A stretch of DNA of 64,000 nucleotides, taken from NCBI GenBank assembly GCA_019843655.1, contig JACDQD010000002.1, forward strand, positions 6,396,585 to 6,460,584, written 5' to 3'. Positions 23,101 through 36,467 of the stretch are shown here, piece after piece. The DNA is from Lethocerus indicus (taxonomy: Eukaryota > Arthropoda > Insecta > Hemiptera > Belostomatidae). The first letter of the stretch is position 1, and every line of letters starts with the position of its first letter. The notes beneath the pieces are model-generated. The model searched no databases. It saw only the letters and a program-made list of their open reading frames with translations, and was not told the origin of the DNA. The position numbers were made by a program, and so were the translations under genes.

Positions 23101-23932
23101 TGAAACAAATATCGTATATGTAATTGGGATGAAATTAACTTTTTTAAAAATATAGACAAAAGAAAAAGTGACGTGATACAACATTACATCATTATATGCC
23201 CAAAAGTGTCTGTAACTCGTGATATTTGTACTCTAATTCTAAAAAAAAGTTATATATATTATATATTTCAATTAGATAGCATTCAATAAAAAATATTTCA
23301 ATAAAGCTTATTTGTATCCAATATGTATTGAACCAACAGCACACACTAAGCTGAAGTCCCATATTGAATCCAAAGGTTTATTAGATACACGCTATATTAA
23401 TATTGACTATTCAAAGAAGTAAATTTAATGCTTATATGCGTTTGGATAGTAGTGCAGAAGCGAAGAGCGGAAAAAGTTCATGAAAGTTCAGAGATTCAAC
23501 GCCTGGGGCCAACACTCATACGGAGAATCTTTCCTCGGGGCAATAATAGTCTGCTTTATATTCCCAGTTTAGCAAGTCCGACCGACCCGCGTTTTTAATA
23601 ACTCTTTATGACGCCGTGTTTTTTTCGACCGGCGAAATCCAGGCAATAATAAAAGCGAATCTCTGGATAAAATTAAATTTCGAGATCCATCTTCATATCT
23701 CGGGCCATAAACATGAGGCCGAGTTCTATATGAGGTTATAAACGTTCAATATATAGTTATATAGGTACTTTCTGAGAGCTCTAATGAAAACGGGGCAAGC
23801 GGACGATTGACTTATTCATTTTTTAATACTTATATCACCGGTTATTTGCATTATTTTCTTTTATTTTAAATCGTAGATTGCGTTAATTTATAATAACATA
23901 TAAGTAAATTCTGTGTGTCACTATAATAATAA
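17128..23932. other. Non-coding stretch, no gene recognised
   Basis: GC-rich islands at 17.2-17.65 and 19.25-20.05 kb alternate with AT-rich DNA. The part from 21.6 to 23.4 kb is especially AT-rich with many homopolymer A/T runs. A TATA-like CTATAAAAAGCGG is at 18618-18630, with no gene start identified downstream. The minus open frame 21979-22188 is hydrophobic but has no start context, splice support or recognised domain. Confidence 0.5.
18619..18626 (+). promoter_or_regulatory. TATA-box-like sequence
   Basis: TATAAAAA is embedded in GGCTATAAAAAGCGGC, a G/C-flanked context typical of real TATA boxes. A related context (GTATAAAAAAGCGGC) occurs near 31858. No transcript start or ORF can be tied to it. 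Confidence 0.2.
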
Positions 23933-23973
23933 ATGCAAAAGACCTAACCAGCGAGAGGAGACAGAAACATCAC
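23933..23973 (+). repeat. Dispersed repeat core, copy 4
   Basis: ATGCAAAAGACCTAACCAGC, then GAGAGGAGACAGAAACATC. It lacks the GGTCT half but matches copies 1 and 2 through the AAAAGAC, CAGCGAG and GACAGAAACA blocks. The flanks are AT-rich and no coding remnant follows it. Confidence 0.5.
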
Positions 23974-24642
23974 GAACCTACAATAAATGAACAATTTTTC
24001 AAGATAAGTCATTGCATTTTACCTGTAATATTGTGTTCCAGGGGAAAGCCGAAAATAAGTTACGTACACCGTCCGATTATATTCAGAATAAAACTAAGCC
24101 TGAAGGCCAATAGTAAATTTATTTTTAAGCATTCTTGTATTCATAATATGAGGCGATATTCAGTATTTGTTAATGCATATCGTATTTTAAATTGAATCGA
24201 AAAATCTATGTCCAACGTTAATTATTTCGAACGAATGGAAATCGGATATATTTATTTTACAAAATAATAGTATTGAATAAAATAGGATTTAAGATGGGAA
24301 ATATTAAATATTTAAGTGGGGGTTTTTAAATATATTATTGAAAACGTCTGTCGCCTCCTTTACTCTCTCGTTTCAAATTTGCAAGGAGGGATTTCCAGTG
24401 GCCATGAATATTTGCACAGATGTGACTGAATTTCGGACGTCTTGAAGACAGCCCAGAGCATTAATATTGATAAAGAGAGCAGCGGGAGCGAACGTGGAAT
24501 GCATACCTCAAAGAATTTGTTGCAAAAACAAATTACCCAATGGTCAATCGTGCTTTTCTCCAGATAGTATGCTGTACCTAATTAAATATTAAAAAGTGCT
24601 ATATTATTTAAGCGATATTTCTTGTTGTTATTGATTATTCTA

Positions 24643-24665
24643 TTAACGTATAGCGTATACGTTAA
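24643..24665. repeat. Perfect inverted repeat, 10-bp arms
   Basis: TTAACGTATA and TATACGTTAA flank a 3-base spacer (GCG). The sequence could form a tight cruciform or be a symmetric protein-binding site. No copy was noticed elsewhere, although the ACGTA words recall the stem at 9790-9833. Confidence 0.7.
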
Positions 24666-27600
24666 CGGAATGGTATTTCTAGTATCGTAATATGAGAAAC
24701 ATACAAATTCCAAAGTATTATCGAATGTCGAAATATGGCGAATACAAACCGTTGATATTTACTGAATTTTCAATTAATCTGATGATAATAAACCGTTGGC
24801 AAATCAAAATTATCATAGTTAATCAAAATAATTGATACTAAACAAAATTAATTACATTTTGAGTTTCGTGGAGTTTATGAAATTCCATTCGATTTATTAC
24901 TAAGAATTCCATTCGGAGAAATCCCTGTCGCGGTCCGAATTTCCCTAAAATTATCATTTATTCTAAATTTAACAAAAACCCTTCAACGACAGAATTGTTT
25001 CAAACAAATCTATTTCAACTAAATATGTTAAAATTTTACTGTAACAATAACTCTAAATATCAATTCATCCTTGAGCGTTCCTGTAATAATTACCCGATTT
25101 ATCATTCGATAATAAATTTTATGAAAAAACAAATAATAAAACCTTCGAGTTACTTTTTTATAGAAATATTTTAAAAATAATCGTATCGTCTTATTATACT
25201 TTTATAGAAGATACGTGAAAAGGAAATGTGTTGGCGACAATTGGCCTAGATTATGGTTATAAAATGACCATGTCGTAATCCAAGGCGCGGGAGGATCGGT
25301 TATACGACGAGGGGCACAGGTAGACTCTCAGACAGAACGACATCTACATAATGCATTCTGTATTCAAGCAAGAAAATCATAAAAAATGCATTGCGTTAAA
25401 GATCCATGCGCTCTGTGCTGATCTATTTCCATATATACCGAATAATATTCGGATAGTAGGGTTTTATTCTTGAAAGGAACGATTATGATATTTCTCTTAA
25501 CGAAATGATTTTTGTTTACCGTTGACCATAAACTGTATAAGTGATTCACCCTTCAGTGATGAGCACCATTGTATTTCAATATAACTGAACCGTAGGCCTA
25601 CCGTATAACAGCTATAATTTCCGCTTCTAAGGGAAGCGTCCAGGTGGAATGGGATACCCGTTTTTCACGAAGTCGGTACGATTCGAATCTACTTTTGCGG
25701 ATTTAATTAAAATTTATTTTTGAGAAAGGGCCGAACCGTGAGGACGAGAGGACAGATAACCTTCCGGTGGGCAATTTTTAATGCGCCCCGTACATTGGGG
25801 TGTTGAGTTCAATTTCCTGTTCCTTGTATGGGACCCGCTCCTCTTCCATTTCCGTTCGATCACGCCCATTCTCCGGCTCCGAGGAGAGCGTGGATGAGCT
25901 TGCCCCCTCAGGACCGCCTCCCTCAGGCGCCTACCGCACATTTGGCGCCCCACTCCATTTTATACCTAATCGAAATCCCGGTAAATATCTCCCGGTTCAA
26001 TTAACCTGATCCAATAGCGCGGGTGATCGATTACTATAGATATACACACAAAATTAGTTCTAAAAATATCGGGTCGAGTGAAAAATAGGGTACCAAGTCC
26101 TGAAAATAGGCTCGATAAGTTATAAAATGAAAATTTATATTTCGCAATTTACATTTTTTTTATATCGCTTAGTGCCTCTCATTAATTTAATTTACTAATT
26201 ATCATTATTTATAACAACGTATATAATGATTTTATTTAACACATACGTAATATAAAGTACTAGTACACATTTTTGCTCGTAGGCACTTTCTATGTATGTT
26301 TACGGTTTCTTAATTTCCTATGGATACTGTAATACAGTATCTGTTTGAGCTTACGCAGTAACCATAGAACTGCATTAGATGTACTTTGGATTCGAATTTT
26401 TTCAAAGGTTAAGTTGTAGATTTCTCGGACCTGGTTATTCGGCTCCCGAACTTTACAACGCGACCAGTCGCGAGATAACCAAACAGAATGGTACGGTATA
26501 AATAGTAATCGCAGAGGAGTTCCGAATACGGTGATTGCGAAGACGGTGGAATATGCGAGAGGACGAAGAAGAAGGGCGGAGGAAAGGGAGTGATATTTAA
26601 GGGAAGGTTCTAAAGGGGTGTCAACAGACAGGTGGGGTGTTGGCTTGGGGGGTGGGGGGTGATTGTCGCCACGGAGGAAGGGTTGTTTTATCCAAACAGA
26701 AACCGGGATCGCGGCCACTATATTAGAAATCCGGCTCTACCCTCTCTCTTTCACTCCCTCCCTCTCTCTCCCTCGCCCCTTATAAAATTCCCCTCATAGC
26801 TTTCGGGCTCATGAGGGCGCTCGCCCTCCCTGTTAAATATTCCCCTCTCGGATCTTAGCGCCCGGTAGCGATTAAGTATAGCGGGGAGTCGACAAGGGCA
26901 GGGGCCCAAAATTGTAAGAGTGAGCCGGCTATGCGGGAGGGAGGGGGTCAGGGGCGGGGGCGCTTTTCAAGAATGTGTTCATTAGGGGCCCCGGTTTTGC
27001 ATACTGTAATCTCCGGGGCACCGCCTGGAATGAGATTATCCGCCTATTACCTGCCGCCCCAAATCGCTCACCGGCTTAGATTCGCACGCCCCGACCAGTC
27101 GATACCCCACCGCCCGCAGTTGGCCGCTTTACGCAAATCCCCGGTCAAATATTGGAGTCGACCGGATGGAGAATTTTCGGTTCTGAAATTATTGTCGTAC
27201 CGATGCGGGCCGTACAGGGGTGAAAAGTAATTTACATAATCCGAACTATCCTGGGACCGGCTCCGCTGCGCGTATCCTGGGACCCGCCCCATTGGCCGTC
27301 CAGTATTGGTGACACCGGCGCGAAACTTATTTTTTCTAACTAGAGCAAAAGAGAATTTGGAGGCGCCCGAAACATCATAAATTCGCACTCAATTGACTTT
27401 GTCACATCGCACCGTGTGCAGTTTGACCGAACTTGGCTGCGTATTTAAACATTATTATCAATTAATAAACTACTTTCGCACAACTATTTGACAGACACAA
27501 TAACACACATTATGGAATATTAATTGAATAGAAGTATCGCATCCATACTTTTCTGTAAAATAACTCCAAATACGATGCTCGCATGACTAGAAGAGTAATT

Positions 27601-27720
27601 TGTGTTTAATTGCACAATTTAACAAATACGTAATTTCAAAATTAAGTAACACGTAAGTTTTTAAAAAATGACTTTAAGGTTCTTCTGTTGTAAAATGAAA
27701 GTTGAAGCAAGAAGTCCGCA

Positions 27721-27729
27721 TTATATATA

Positions 27730-27784
<55 letters not shown>
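27721..27784. repeat. (AT)n microsatellite
   Basis: About 64 bases of TATA/AAATAT repeats ending in an uninterrupted AT run of more than 30 bases. The left half is interrupted by AAATA units, suggesting growth from an AT-rich precursor. Confidence 0.95.
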
Positions 27785-27788
<4 letters not shown>

Positions 27789-29663
27789 TTAGTGATTTAA
27801 GCTACAAAGGAAGAAATATGAAAATAGCGCGGGGGACTGAGGAAAAGCGGGGGTGCCGTAAAGACGGAGGGCGGGCGGCAGGCAATTTCGTCCCTACCCG
27901 TTAAACGGTTTCGCACTTTTAAAAAATATGTATACCAATTATACAGGCCGCACCACCTCCTATAGAAGATACTGCCCCCCTCTTATAACGTCTTCTTTCT
28001 TAAACCGCAAACGCCCCTTATATTTTGTCGACCATTTTTACCGTAATAGGTTCAACTATTGAGAAGGAAAGTTTTTTCCCCTTTCCATTTTGGAATTTCC
28101 CATCTATTTATTTTTATTACTGAAAGAGTTGGAATTCTCGAATTACTTTTTGTATCTAATGTTACGCTACGTCCATTATTTAAATGGAAGCAGGATATTC
28201 TGTTTCAGCATCGGATCGTGTACTACTTTCTTGAGTTTATGCTGCGATAGTCGGGAAATTCACAAAACTAAAACTGCTGATACGCAAAATTAAACAATGC
28301 CGATTGTTAAACATGACTTCTCAGCTCTCGTTATAGATTCGACCGAAAATTTATTCTTGAATGTTTTTTAACATTAGTTGCTGTTATGTAAGGTGAAACA
28401 TAATATGGAACAAAAATAATATAAAAATAACGTAAAGTATCGAATTTATTGCTGGTGAACGGATTCGTTTATAGTTACAGCGTAGACATTTCGGAAATAC
28501 GGACACGGTCCGTAAAGTTGGGCAAATAAAGACCGTAATTGAAATCGCCTTTATCTAGCGATTTAGTGGGCCAGATTAAATATAAACAGAAGTGGGCGGG
28601 ACGGTGTTTTTACTGGCGACGATTCAGCGCCGGCGATAAGGGCGGCGAAAATTAACATAAAGCCAATAAGGAGCGTTTATAGCGACGTAACACAGGAGGC
28701 CGAGATTAGAGGCCGCGGGGACCGGCCGATGGAACCGCTTATCCCAACAGCCTATTCGTCAGGATATCAAATAATAATATTGATCCAACTTTTAATTATT
28801 CCCGCCGACTTCGTTTCGACTATCATTACGGTTCCGGATAATTACGGCCGAAAAAGTTCCCAGCGTTTTTCTTTAATTTTTTGTGCCCTCCCCCCTTCCC
28901 CCCGCCCCCAAAACGACACTATAGAAATTTTTCCCGGACGAATGCTTTCGGAGGAAAATGTCACCAGAGTTCGTTAATTGAAAGTAAATATATTTTTCTG
29001 AAAGGCTCGGTAGTTCGATCGAGGGGCGACTGATGTCTATCAATAGGCCATTTCTTTATGGAAATCGGAGAGTTATTTTATCTGGTGAATACAAAAAACG
29101 GAATAACCGACATACCGAGAAATAACTTCGTTCCAGAGAATAGCGAAGCTCCCTTTGATATTATTACAAAAAAGAAACGGGAATAAATCCTCGATTAAGT
29201 GGAAGATACGAACTAAGAAAAATTAATTACCGGCTTTGGATATTGCCTAGAGTAAAAGTATCCCTCGCCCGTTCGTTACGAATAAAATGAATGATTAATA
29301 CGAATATTTAAATAGTAATTTCAGCAGTAATTGTTATTTAGACTTCATTATTATAGAATTTCATTGTTTTCGCGACGTTTAGTTCGGTAATTGGAAATGG
29401 AGAGTGAAATGAAATATGTGGGATGCGCTTTAAGTGATGGGAAAGTTTTTTTTATATAATAAATTTTCCCACTGCTGCATGGTTCTTCATGTTAAAATGA
29501 AAAATTTTAGTTTTGAGAAAACATCGATGATCGCATACAAGTATACGGTTTCAGGCGAAGGCCTAAACTTGGGCGGCGTTTTAAGGAATTTAATGAAATA
29601 ACAAGCCATCATCGTTTAATAAATGTCAATTTGTTGATATAATTGGACTATTTCTCCGACCGC

Positions 29664-29670
29664 TATAAAA
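29664..29670 (+). promoter_or_regulatory. TATA-box-like sequence
   Basis: TATAAAA in the context CGCTATAAAAGCCTCGCGG matches the consensus closely and is G/C-flanked, as real TATA boxes often are. No initiator or ORF downstream can be linked to it, so it may be chance. Confidence 0.2.
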
Positions 29671-29909
29671 GCCTCGCGGATAAGATGCTCGGATCTTCCC
29701 GACCCGACTAAAACTTAGTTTGCGCGTTAACTTCATTCCCGGCCGTCGAATTTCCCAGAAGACGGAGGGGCGATAGGAATTTCGAATATCGTTACGGACG
29801 GGAGTGTATATAACCGGGAGCGTTATTTACCAGCGGCGGTACCGTCTATTGAAAAGTTAATCAGATTTGAGGAAGTGGCGATAGGCCGCGAATCGATTTC
29901 CAATAACTC

Positions 29910-29921
29910 GGGGGGGGGGGG
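29910..29921 (+). repeat. Poly-G tract (G12)
   Basis: Twelve consecutive G followed by CTCCACCTG, the longest G homopolymer noticed in the window. Confidence 0.85.
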
Positions 29922-31973
29922 CTCCACCTGACGGACCTTCGTCTGACGGTCGCGGACCGAAATATTTCTCGCGTCTATAGTTTTGATTTGGAACGGCTTT
30001 GGTGGCCGACAGAAAAAGTAGAAAAATAACTGAGGAAAAAAAAGGATAAAACTGTCTTGTTTATGGTTGTTGAGGCCGGTGGTGGGAGGCCCCGACTGTA
30101 AATCCAGCCCGGAGTAGTAAAATTTAAAAATTCAACAGTTCTGTGTGCGGCCCACCTCCGTTCCCCGCCCGACAGACCAACACCGTGTTATTTTCGATCC
30201 GCGCCTCGCACTTTGCACCCCCTACCCCTAAAGCTACCACCCTCCACCACCACCACCCCCCCCCGCGGTCACAATTCACCAAAACACGATTTTGACCCAA
30301 CAATACGGGATACGGGAACTTCGATAAATTTTAATCGGCGTCCGATTCATGACTCTTGGCCGACGTTGGACCGTTTTTTCAACAGAGAGCAAATTGAAAA
30401 AAAGGGGGTGACAATCATATCGCAAAGGGCCTAGAACCTAGTTTTGTAGAAAGGAATCCTCTAGGCTCTCCGCCTTTTAAAATGAGAATTAGACTTTTAC
30501 ATTGGCTTTTATAGGAGTTTTTCTATAAGGAATTTAATATAGACAGTTTTCAAACATGATAGTGTGATTATCTAACTACAATATCATTTGTAAAGAAATT
30601 ATAAACCGCTTACCTTTCATCCTGCCTTCAGATCCATGCAGATGGCTCTGTAGATTCCCTGGAAACCGGAACCGAGTATAAAATTAGATGAATAAAAGTG
30701 TAATAAAATTTATCTATATATTTTTCATGATAAAGATTAATGAGAGAAATGTTCCAGAATAATATAAGAATAAGAAGAATAAACAAAAGTATATACGAGT
30801 GCAGTTTGTATATATTCATATAAAAATATCATTAACTTAGATTTACTATTGTATTAATATACTGTACGTATTAATATTTTATTTTCATTGTCTTCAATTA
30901 TAAACTATTTCACAATACCTCGCTGGTTATAATCAATTTTCCTTGTCCACAATGATGCCGGAGTATGAGAAGCTTCTCTCACAAGTTTATAATTTAAATC
31001 GACCCGGTTTGTTTCGGGAGGCACTAAACTGAATAAAAAAGGTGGTAAAGGTAGCTTGGAGGGCCGACTAATAATTAAAACGCCGGTTACGTTTGCGTGA
31101 ACACGACCCGACCGTAACGCCGACCTTCTGCTTCCTGTTTTACTAACTAGCTTCCGACCGAATGTTCAACTTGACCCTAATTTATCGTGGCAATTTGTAA
31201 GGTAATGATATTGTACGCGGGCAGAGTTCCCGGCCTGCGAAATAGTTTTGTGAAATTTATATGGAAAAATATTATCCGGGGCAATAAGGGTAGTTAGCCA
31301 ACAGTGCTGTGTGGTTGTCGTCTGCCGTGTTTCTCATTATTATTACGGTGGTATCTTTCAATTCTTTTCTATTTACAATCAGCTGCGCAATAATATAGTA
31401 GAAATATAATGTGACACGGTTATCAATAAGAGATCACTCGTTTGTGGTATATAAAAAAGTTCGCTATTCTCCTCAAAACACTGCATGTTATATTATTACA
31501 ATCGGGTCATGCAACCCTTCGTAAACAGGTCGGAACGAATAAAACCCTCAAAGATCTACTGGTCGAGAGATTCCAGATGAGATGGAAAACACCGTCTGGT
31601 AAGGGGTAGTTGATTTCTATACCTTCGTTTACCAAATAAAACAAACAATGTACTTCATAATCAATAGGGATGATTAAATGTTGAAGATCTACGTATACCA
31701 GGCATAACATTTTTTTTTCCAGACACACTCCTTACTTACATTAAAATAATTGTTTTTATTCATGTCCATGTTATGATCTGGCAGGAAACAATATGCGAAC
31801 AATCTGCTTTTAATATTCATTATTAAAATTTCAATTTCTGTCGGGCACTCGTGCAGTATAAAAAAGCGGCGGGGGATAAGAGAGCCTAGGTAATAATTAA
31901 AACAAGGGGTCGCAGCCCGGGACGAGCAAACTCCATCCCCGACTCACTCCCATCCAAACTCCACCAAGACCGA

Positions 31974-32033
31974 CCACCCACCCACCCACCTTCCTTCCTC
32001 CCTTCCTCCCTTCCTTCCTTCCACCACCCACCG
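31974..32033. repeat. Polypyrimidine (CCCA)n/(CCTT)n tract
   Basis: CCACCCA units run into CCTT and CCTTCCTCC units and back to CCACCACCCA, all pyrimidine plus scattered A on the plus strand. It is a compound microsatellite. Such asymmetric tracts may form triplexes, but nothing specific supports that here. Confidence 0.9.
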
Positions 32034-34540
32034 TCTGTCTAGAAACTTCTAAATAACTTGTCGTACATTTTAAAAATGTATACCTAGATTAAGACGCAGG
32101 CTAATTTATACCCTCCACCCTTCCCAATTACACGACATATTGCGATATACATTTTTAAACGTATCAGCTAAATCGGAATCTGCAAAATATTTCCGTTTCG
32201 TTAAAAACGAGGACGCCAACTACTAATGATAATTTAGCGAAATTATTTATACTCAACTCCCGATTGAACTATTGCGTCCGCTCGCTGTTCTGTCTCCGCA
32301 CTGAACTGCCTCCTATAATGGAAACTCAGGGGCCATAAAATCTCACGAAGCATCAAAATGAATACATTTATGACAGATAGGCCCGCCATTTTTTCGGCAC
32401 CTCTTTTAAAATGGGCTGATTTTAGAATGGCTGCGGGCCATAAATTAAAAAACGTTGTTTACCTGCACGGTAAGGGTTTTAATTTTATCCCGAGTCGTTG
32501 CACGGCTTGTCGGGCGGGGGAGGGGTACTTTGAAAATTCGTCGCATGAAAAAAAAACCTATTTCCACGGTATTCATTAACACTAGAGGGTAGAAATAAAA
32601 GTGGTCCTCCGAATAAAAGGGCAATAATTAAAGCGGGCTGGAGGGGAATGTGTGCCGTGTCGGTGGGCCCCCTGGGGGCACCTTGCCCCTTGCCAAAATA
32701 ATAAATCAGGCAACTCCATCTGCTCTCCGCGCATTTCACTACTCCATATAAGCCTTGCCAACGCCCCCTCCTCTTTCCAATGTCCTGTCCTATCCTCTCT
32801 TAGGCTCCTTCGTCAGTGGATATCAATCCACTGCTTTTTTTCTGGGAACCGGTACATTTAAATGTTTGAATCAAATCAACAATTTGAATTTGTATATCGA
32901 TAGTGATACTAATTGTTTTCCACCGAAAGTTGTTTCGTAATAATTTTTAGCAGTAATATATTGTTCAATCACCACCCACCCGAAGAGAAATTGTTGTGGT
33001 CATCCTTGGGCCACGAGATATTCTTGATTGTTTGATCTCTTTGTAAGAGTAGTTTCACTGTGATTTCCTTCTGGAATTTGTATAGTTGAGGAGAATAGGT
33101 ATATTAATATCTTCAATAACTGGCACAGGAATAGTATTGTAGAAGGTGAAATTAACATAAGCCATGAACCAATGAATTTAGTTGTAGTACTTATTAAAGA
33201 TTCTCCATTAACGACAATGGAATTCAATTTCCCAATGTTTTTATTTATATTATAATAGGGATTGCCTTCCTTCGATGCCTTCGTTGCCTATATACTGCAC
33301 AGGAAATGGAATTATAACATATTTCCCTGCCGATCTTAGGTTAACGCAACACCAAATTCCAATTGAGTTTCATTATTAATGCTCAGTGGAAAATTCATCT
33401 TGTAGCGGCTTTCATTCATATTTCTGTGATCTTATATTCATCGTAATAACCCATCGGAAACGTGATTTGGCTTTCCTCGGGGTAAATTACTGTCCGCGAC
33501 CTAATCAAATTGCGGCCCTTTAATACAGCGTTAAACAAGAATCGATCGCATCCGAAGAGGCTATATAGAGGATACGGTGAACGATAAAACCTTATCACAG
33601 GAACATTTCATTTACGTGGACGTCCTCAATCCCGAGATATGCTCCCACTTCATAAAATGTGAAATTCGTTAACAGCTTTAATTTCTGGTCAAGTTTAATT
33701 AGCAAGAAATACAATAACTAGGCACAGGTAATAATTCACAAGACGCAACTGTATTATTATATTTATATATTTACAGCCCCCAATTCAAAAGTCAACATTC
33801 TTATAGAACTGTTCCGCGGGAATTTAAGCTCTGCAAGCCGAGGTGTCAAATATTAAAGCAATAAAATCGTCTTGTGCGCACAATTCTTACGAAAATAACC
33901 AATATTATGTTTCCAATTATATCATCCACGATGGTATTTATATTCCTTATTTACATTCCGTTTGCGATTTAGCATCCTCTTACGCCAGCTCCTTCGAAGT
34001 CTCACAACTGACTAAACGACAGTGAAATGAGTTTGAAATAATAAATTATTCATTTTGACCAAATTTTATTAAGATTATTATTTCTAGTTTTGCAGTGTCC
34101 AGTAATTGATATACAGAAGAAAATCAACAAAAGTTGATCAAATTATTCTTACTTTAAATTGAACAAACAGGGCATTTTTGTTTTTTCATTCATCACGGCA
34201 ACCGGTGCACAGAAGGAATCGCAGAATTAATTAAAATTAATTACGTCAAAGACGATAAATATTTTCATCGAGTTTTATCCGGAGATTTCTTTTTTATTCC
34301 GTACAGATATAAACAGAAATAATGAAACAGTGAGTCGAAAACAAGTTAAATTACATAAAAAAATCATTACATTAATTTGGAAACATCACGCATTATTTTC
34401 ATCGACGTTTAAGGTCGACAAAAAAAAACAGAAACAAAAATCGGGGAGAAAAAAGTACTTTTGTGTTGTAAATAATGCGAACGCGCTACCGTTTATTTTA
34501 AGAATTACGTGATATACACTGGAAGGTTCTAAAGCTGAAA

Positions 34541-34780
34541 TCAATCAACCTTTTGACCAATTATCGTCCGTTTTTTTTTATTCGCTTTAGTGGCGCTCTC
34601 GCTTTCGTACACCGACGCACGATCGGTGCGTAGGGGCAGTTTTAAAAAAGTCCGCTCCTCTCGTCGATAGAACAGCTTTCCCGTCTGTCTCAAAACAAGT
34701 TTAGCGACAATGGTGACTAATTCTCCACCAGAAGTCAAAGGGTGTTGTAACGAACCGTGTTTCTGGTTAAGTGTGAACGC
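34541..34780 (-). CDS. Weak coding candidate, possible terminal exon
   Basis: On the minus strand a TAG at 34781-34783 could serve as the end of an acceptor (GCGCTGTCTAG). The frame then runs 79 codons from AFTLNQKHGS through GKLFYRREERTFLKLPLRTD to a Lys-rich end (ANKKKRTIIGQKVD) and a TGA. Composition is balanced and soluble, better than most open frames here. There is no ATG start, no good polypyrimidine tract and no recognised domain. Chance is a real possibility. Confidence 0.2.
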   Translation of the reverse strand, partial: AFTLNQKHGSLQHPLTSGGELVTIVAKLVLRQTGKLFYRREERTFLKLPLRTDRASVYESESATKANKKKRTIIGQKVD

Positions 34781-35257
34781 CTAGACAGCGCTTCAAGCTG
34801 AGTTTAGATACTTTCCAACGCGCGATATAATGCGAGTACAGTTTCTTTTTATTTTGTTGTTTCATCGATTCGAAGTTTCGGTCGTTTCTCTCGCTAACCG
34901 TTCCAAAGTCCGGGCGGTACCACCGAGCAAACTTGTAATGGTTGGTATTAACCTTTGTGACGGTTGATTAGAGCGGCAGATGACTGCCCAAACAGGCCGC
35001 GTTTTGGGAAGCGGCAATGTCCCGGCGGTAACGGCCATTAGTCCAAACTCATTACAGGCCAACGGCGGGCTTGAATTAGAAAATTCATTAATGAATGTTT
35101 CCCAATACGCCCCCCCCACGCTGAATCGATCCCCTTCGTTTTCACGAAGTGTCTAGTGCGAATTTATTTTAAATAGAGACAGACATCTCAATTGTTTGTC
35201 ATAATTACAAATATTATTCTCATATAGACATTTTCACTCGAAAACGATACATCGATG

Positions 35258-35291
35258 TTATATTAATACACTCTATGTTGTATTAATATAA
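35258..35291. repeat. Perfect inverted repeat, 13-bp arms
   Basis: TTATATTAATACA (35258-35270) and its exact reverse complement (35279-35291) flank an 8-base loop CTCTATGT. It could be a relic of a small inverted-repeat element or a hairpin-forming site. An AT-rich stem of this length is possible by chance but uncommon. Confidence 0.7.
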
Positions 35292-36391
35292 GGTTGAGAC
35301 AAGTTAATTTGTGGAACCGGCATCGTGGAATCGCAAGCATTGATGGAGATTGAATCACGTGCCAACGCATATCTCGTCATGTCTCAAGCGGTACGTGCCT
35401 AGAAGAAAAGGATTCCATCGAATGTGAAGAGGTGGGCACACATTTGTTCTAGAGGCATTTCGGGAATGAAACTGTTTAACGTTGATATAGCTTCTTACGG
35501 TTAATTTAATAAAATAGCTACATAGCTAAAATTAACTCCCAGATTCGTGCTTAATTTATTACGCCTTTTATCATTATGCTCATTATTAGAATATTTACCC
35601 ATTAATTATTTCATTTCACATGAAACAGTACATGTCAATGTTAAAGAACCTTGGCACACGCCGCGTTTTATTTCCACGCGTTTTTGCCTGTCGCGTTATA
35701 AAACAGTAAAAAAAAAAAGTTTCGAACGTACAAAATAATTTGAAGAGACATATTCGTGTCCGAGCGGTGTCTGTAAAATTCTAGTATTGGGTTTTAACGT
35801 TGACAGTTTAAAAGTGAAACTGACCATCGTATACAAGTTAAAACGTTTGCCATTTAACATGGCAAAGTCAGTACCTTGTACGGATAGTTTAAAATAATGT
35901 CTTTAAGAATTTTTTTAAAAATAATCATTAAATCGGCAATTAAAATATTTCAGGTGAAATAATACGAAGTTTTTAGGATACAGAGTCATCGGTAGGCGAT
36001 ATTCTTTTCTAGATACTTATTCTGGTGGTCTCATATTCATCGTAGGTAGAAATATATAATTTATCCTATCTCATAAATATTATAATCACTTATTAACCAC
36101 TCAATCTAGTTTAATTAATCGTTCTTTAATTTAAAAATATAAATTTCGATCACGCTGTTTTAAATATTCATGGGGCGGTTCGAGAGTACTTATTTTTCGA
36201 GGAGCGTAGCCGGGCGTATCTGGCACGCAGATCAACAGAAAAGGGGCCCTGGGAACAGTAAATAGAGTCGACTTTATATCTCTTGTTCTACGCCAGAGGT
36301 TCTGGATATTAGCGTAACAAGTACATTTCAAAATTTAATTGCTTCCTGGACTTCAATTGTTCCATGCTTCAGTTTTAATATGCGGCGTATT

Positions 36392-36395
<4 letters not shown>

Positions 36396-36442
<47 letters not shown>

Positions 36443-36467
36443 GAGAGAGAGAGAGAGTGAGTGAGAG
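36396..36467 (+). repeat. (GA)n microsatellite
   Basis: About 72 bases of GA repeats with one GGG interruption near 36431 and degenerate GTGAGTGAGAG units at the right end. In insects GAGAG words are also GAGA-factor binding sites; that role here is only possible. Confidence 0.95.

Larger units (their letters stand above)
23974..34540. other. Non-coding stretch, no gene recognised
   Basis: A long stretch with GC-rich islands at 25.7-26.0, 26.5-27.3, 28.6-28.9, 29.7-30.3 and 32.5-32.8 kb, and AT-rich DNA between. It contains the (AT)n tract at 27721-27784, a G12 run, a (CCCA/CCTT)n tract at 31974-32033 and a small perfect hairpin at 24643-24665. Open frames such as 26290-26718 and 31507-31728 (both minus) lack domains and splice evidence. 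A TATA-like CTATAAAAGCC is at 29663. Confidence 0.5.

Noticed and set aside
26290..26718. 142-codon minus frame
   Set aside because: Pro/His-rich from GC-skewed sequence, no domain; openness is explained by composition.
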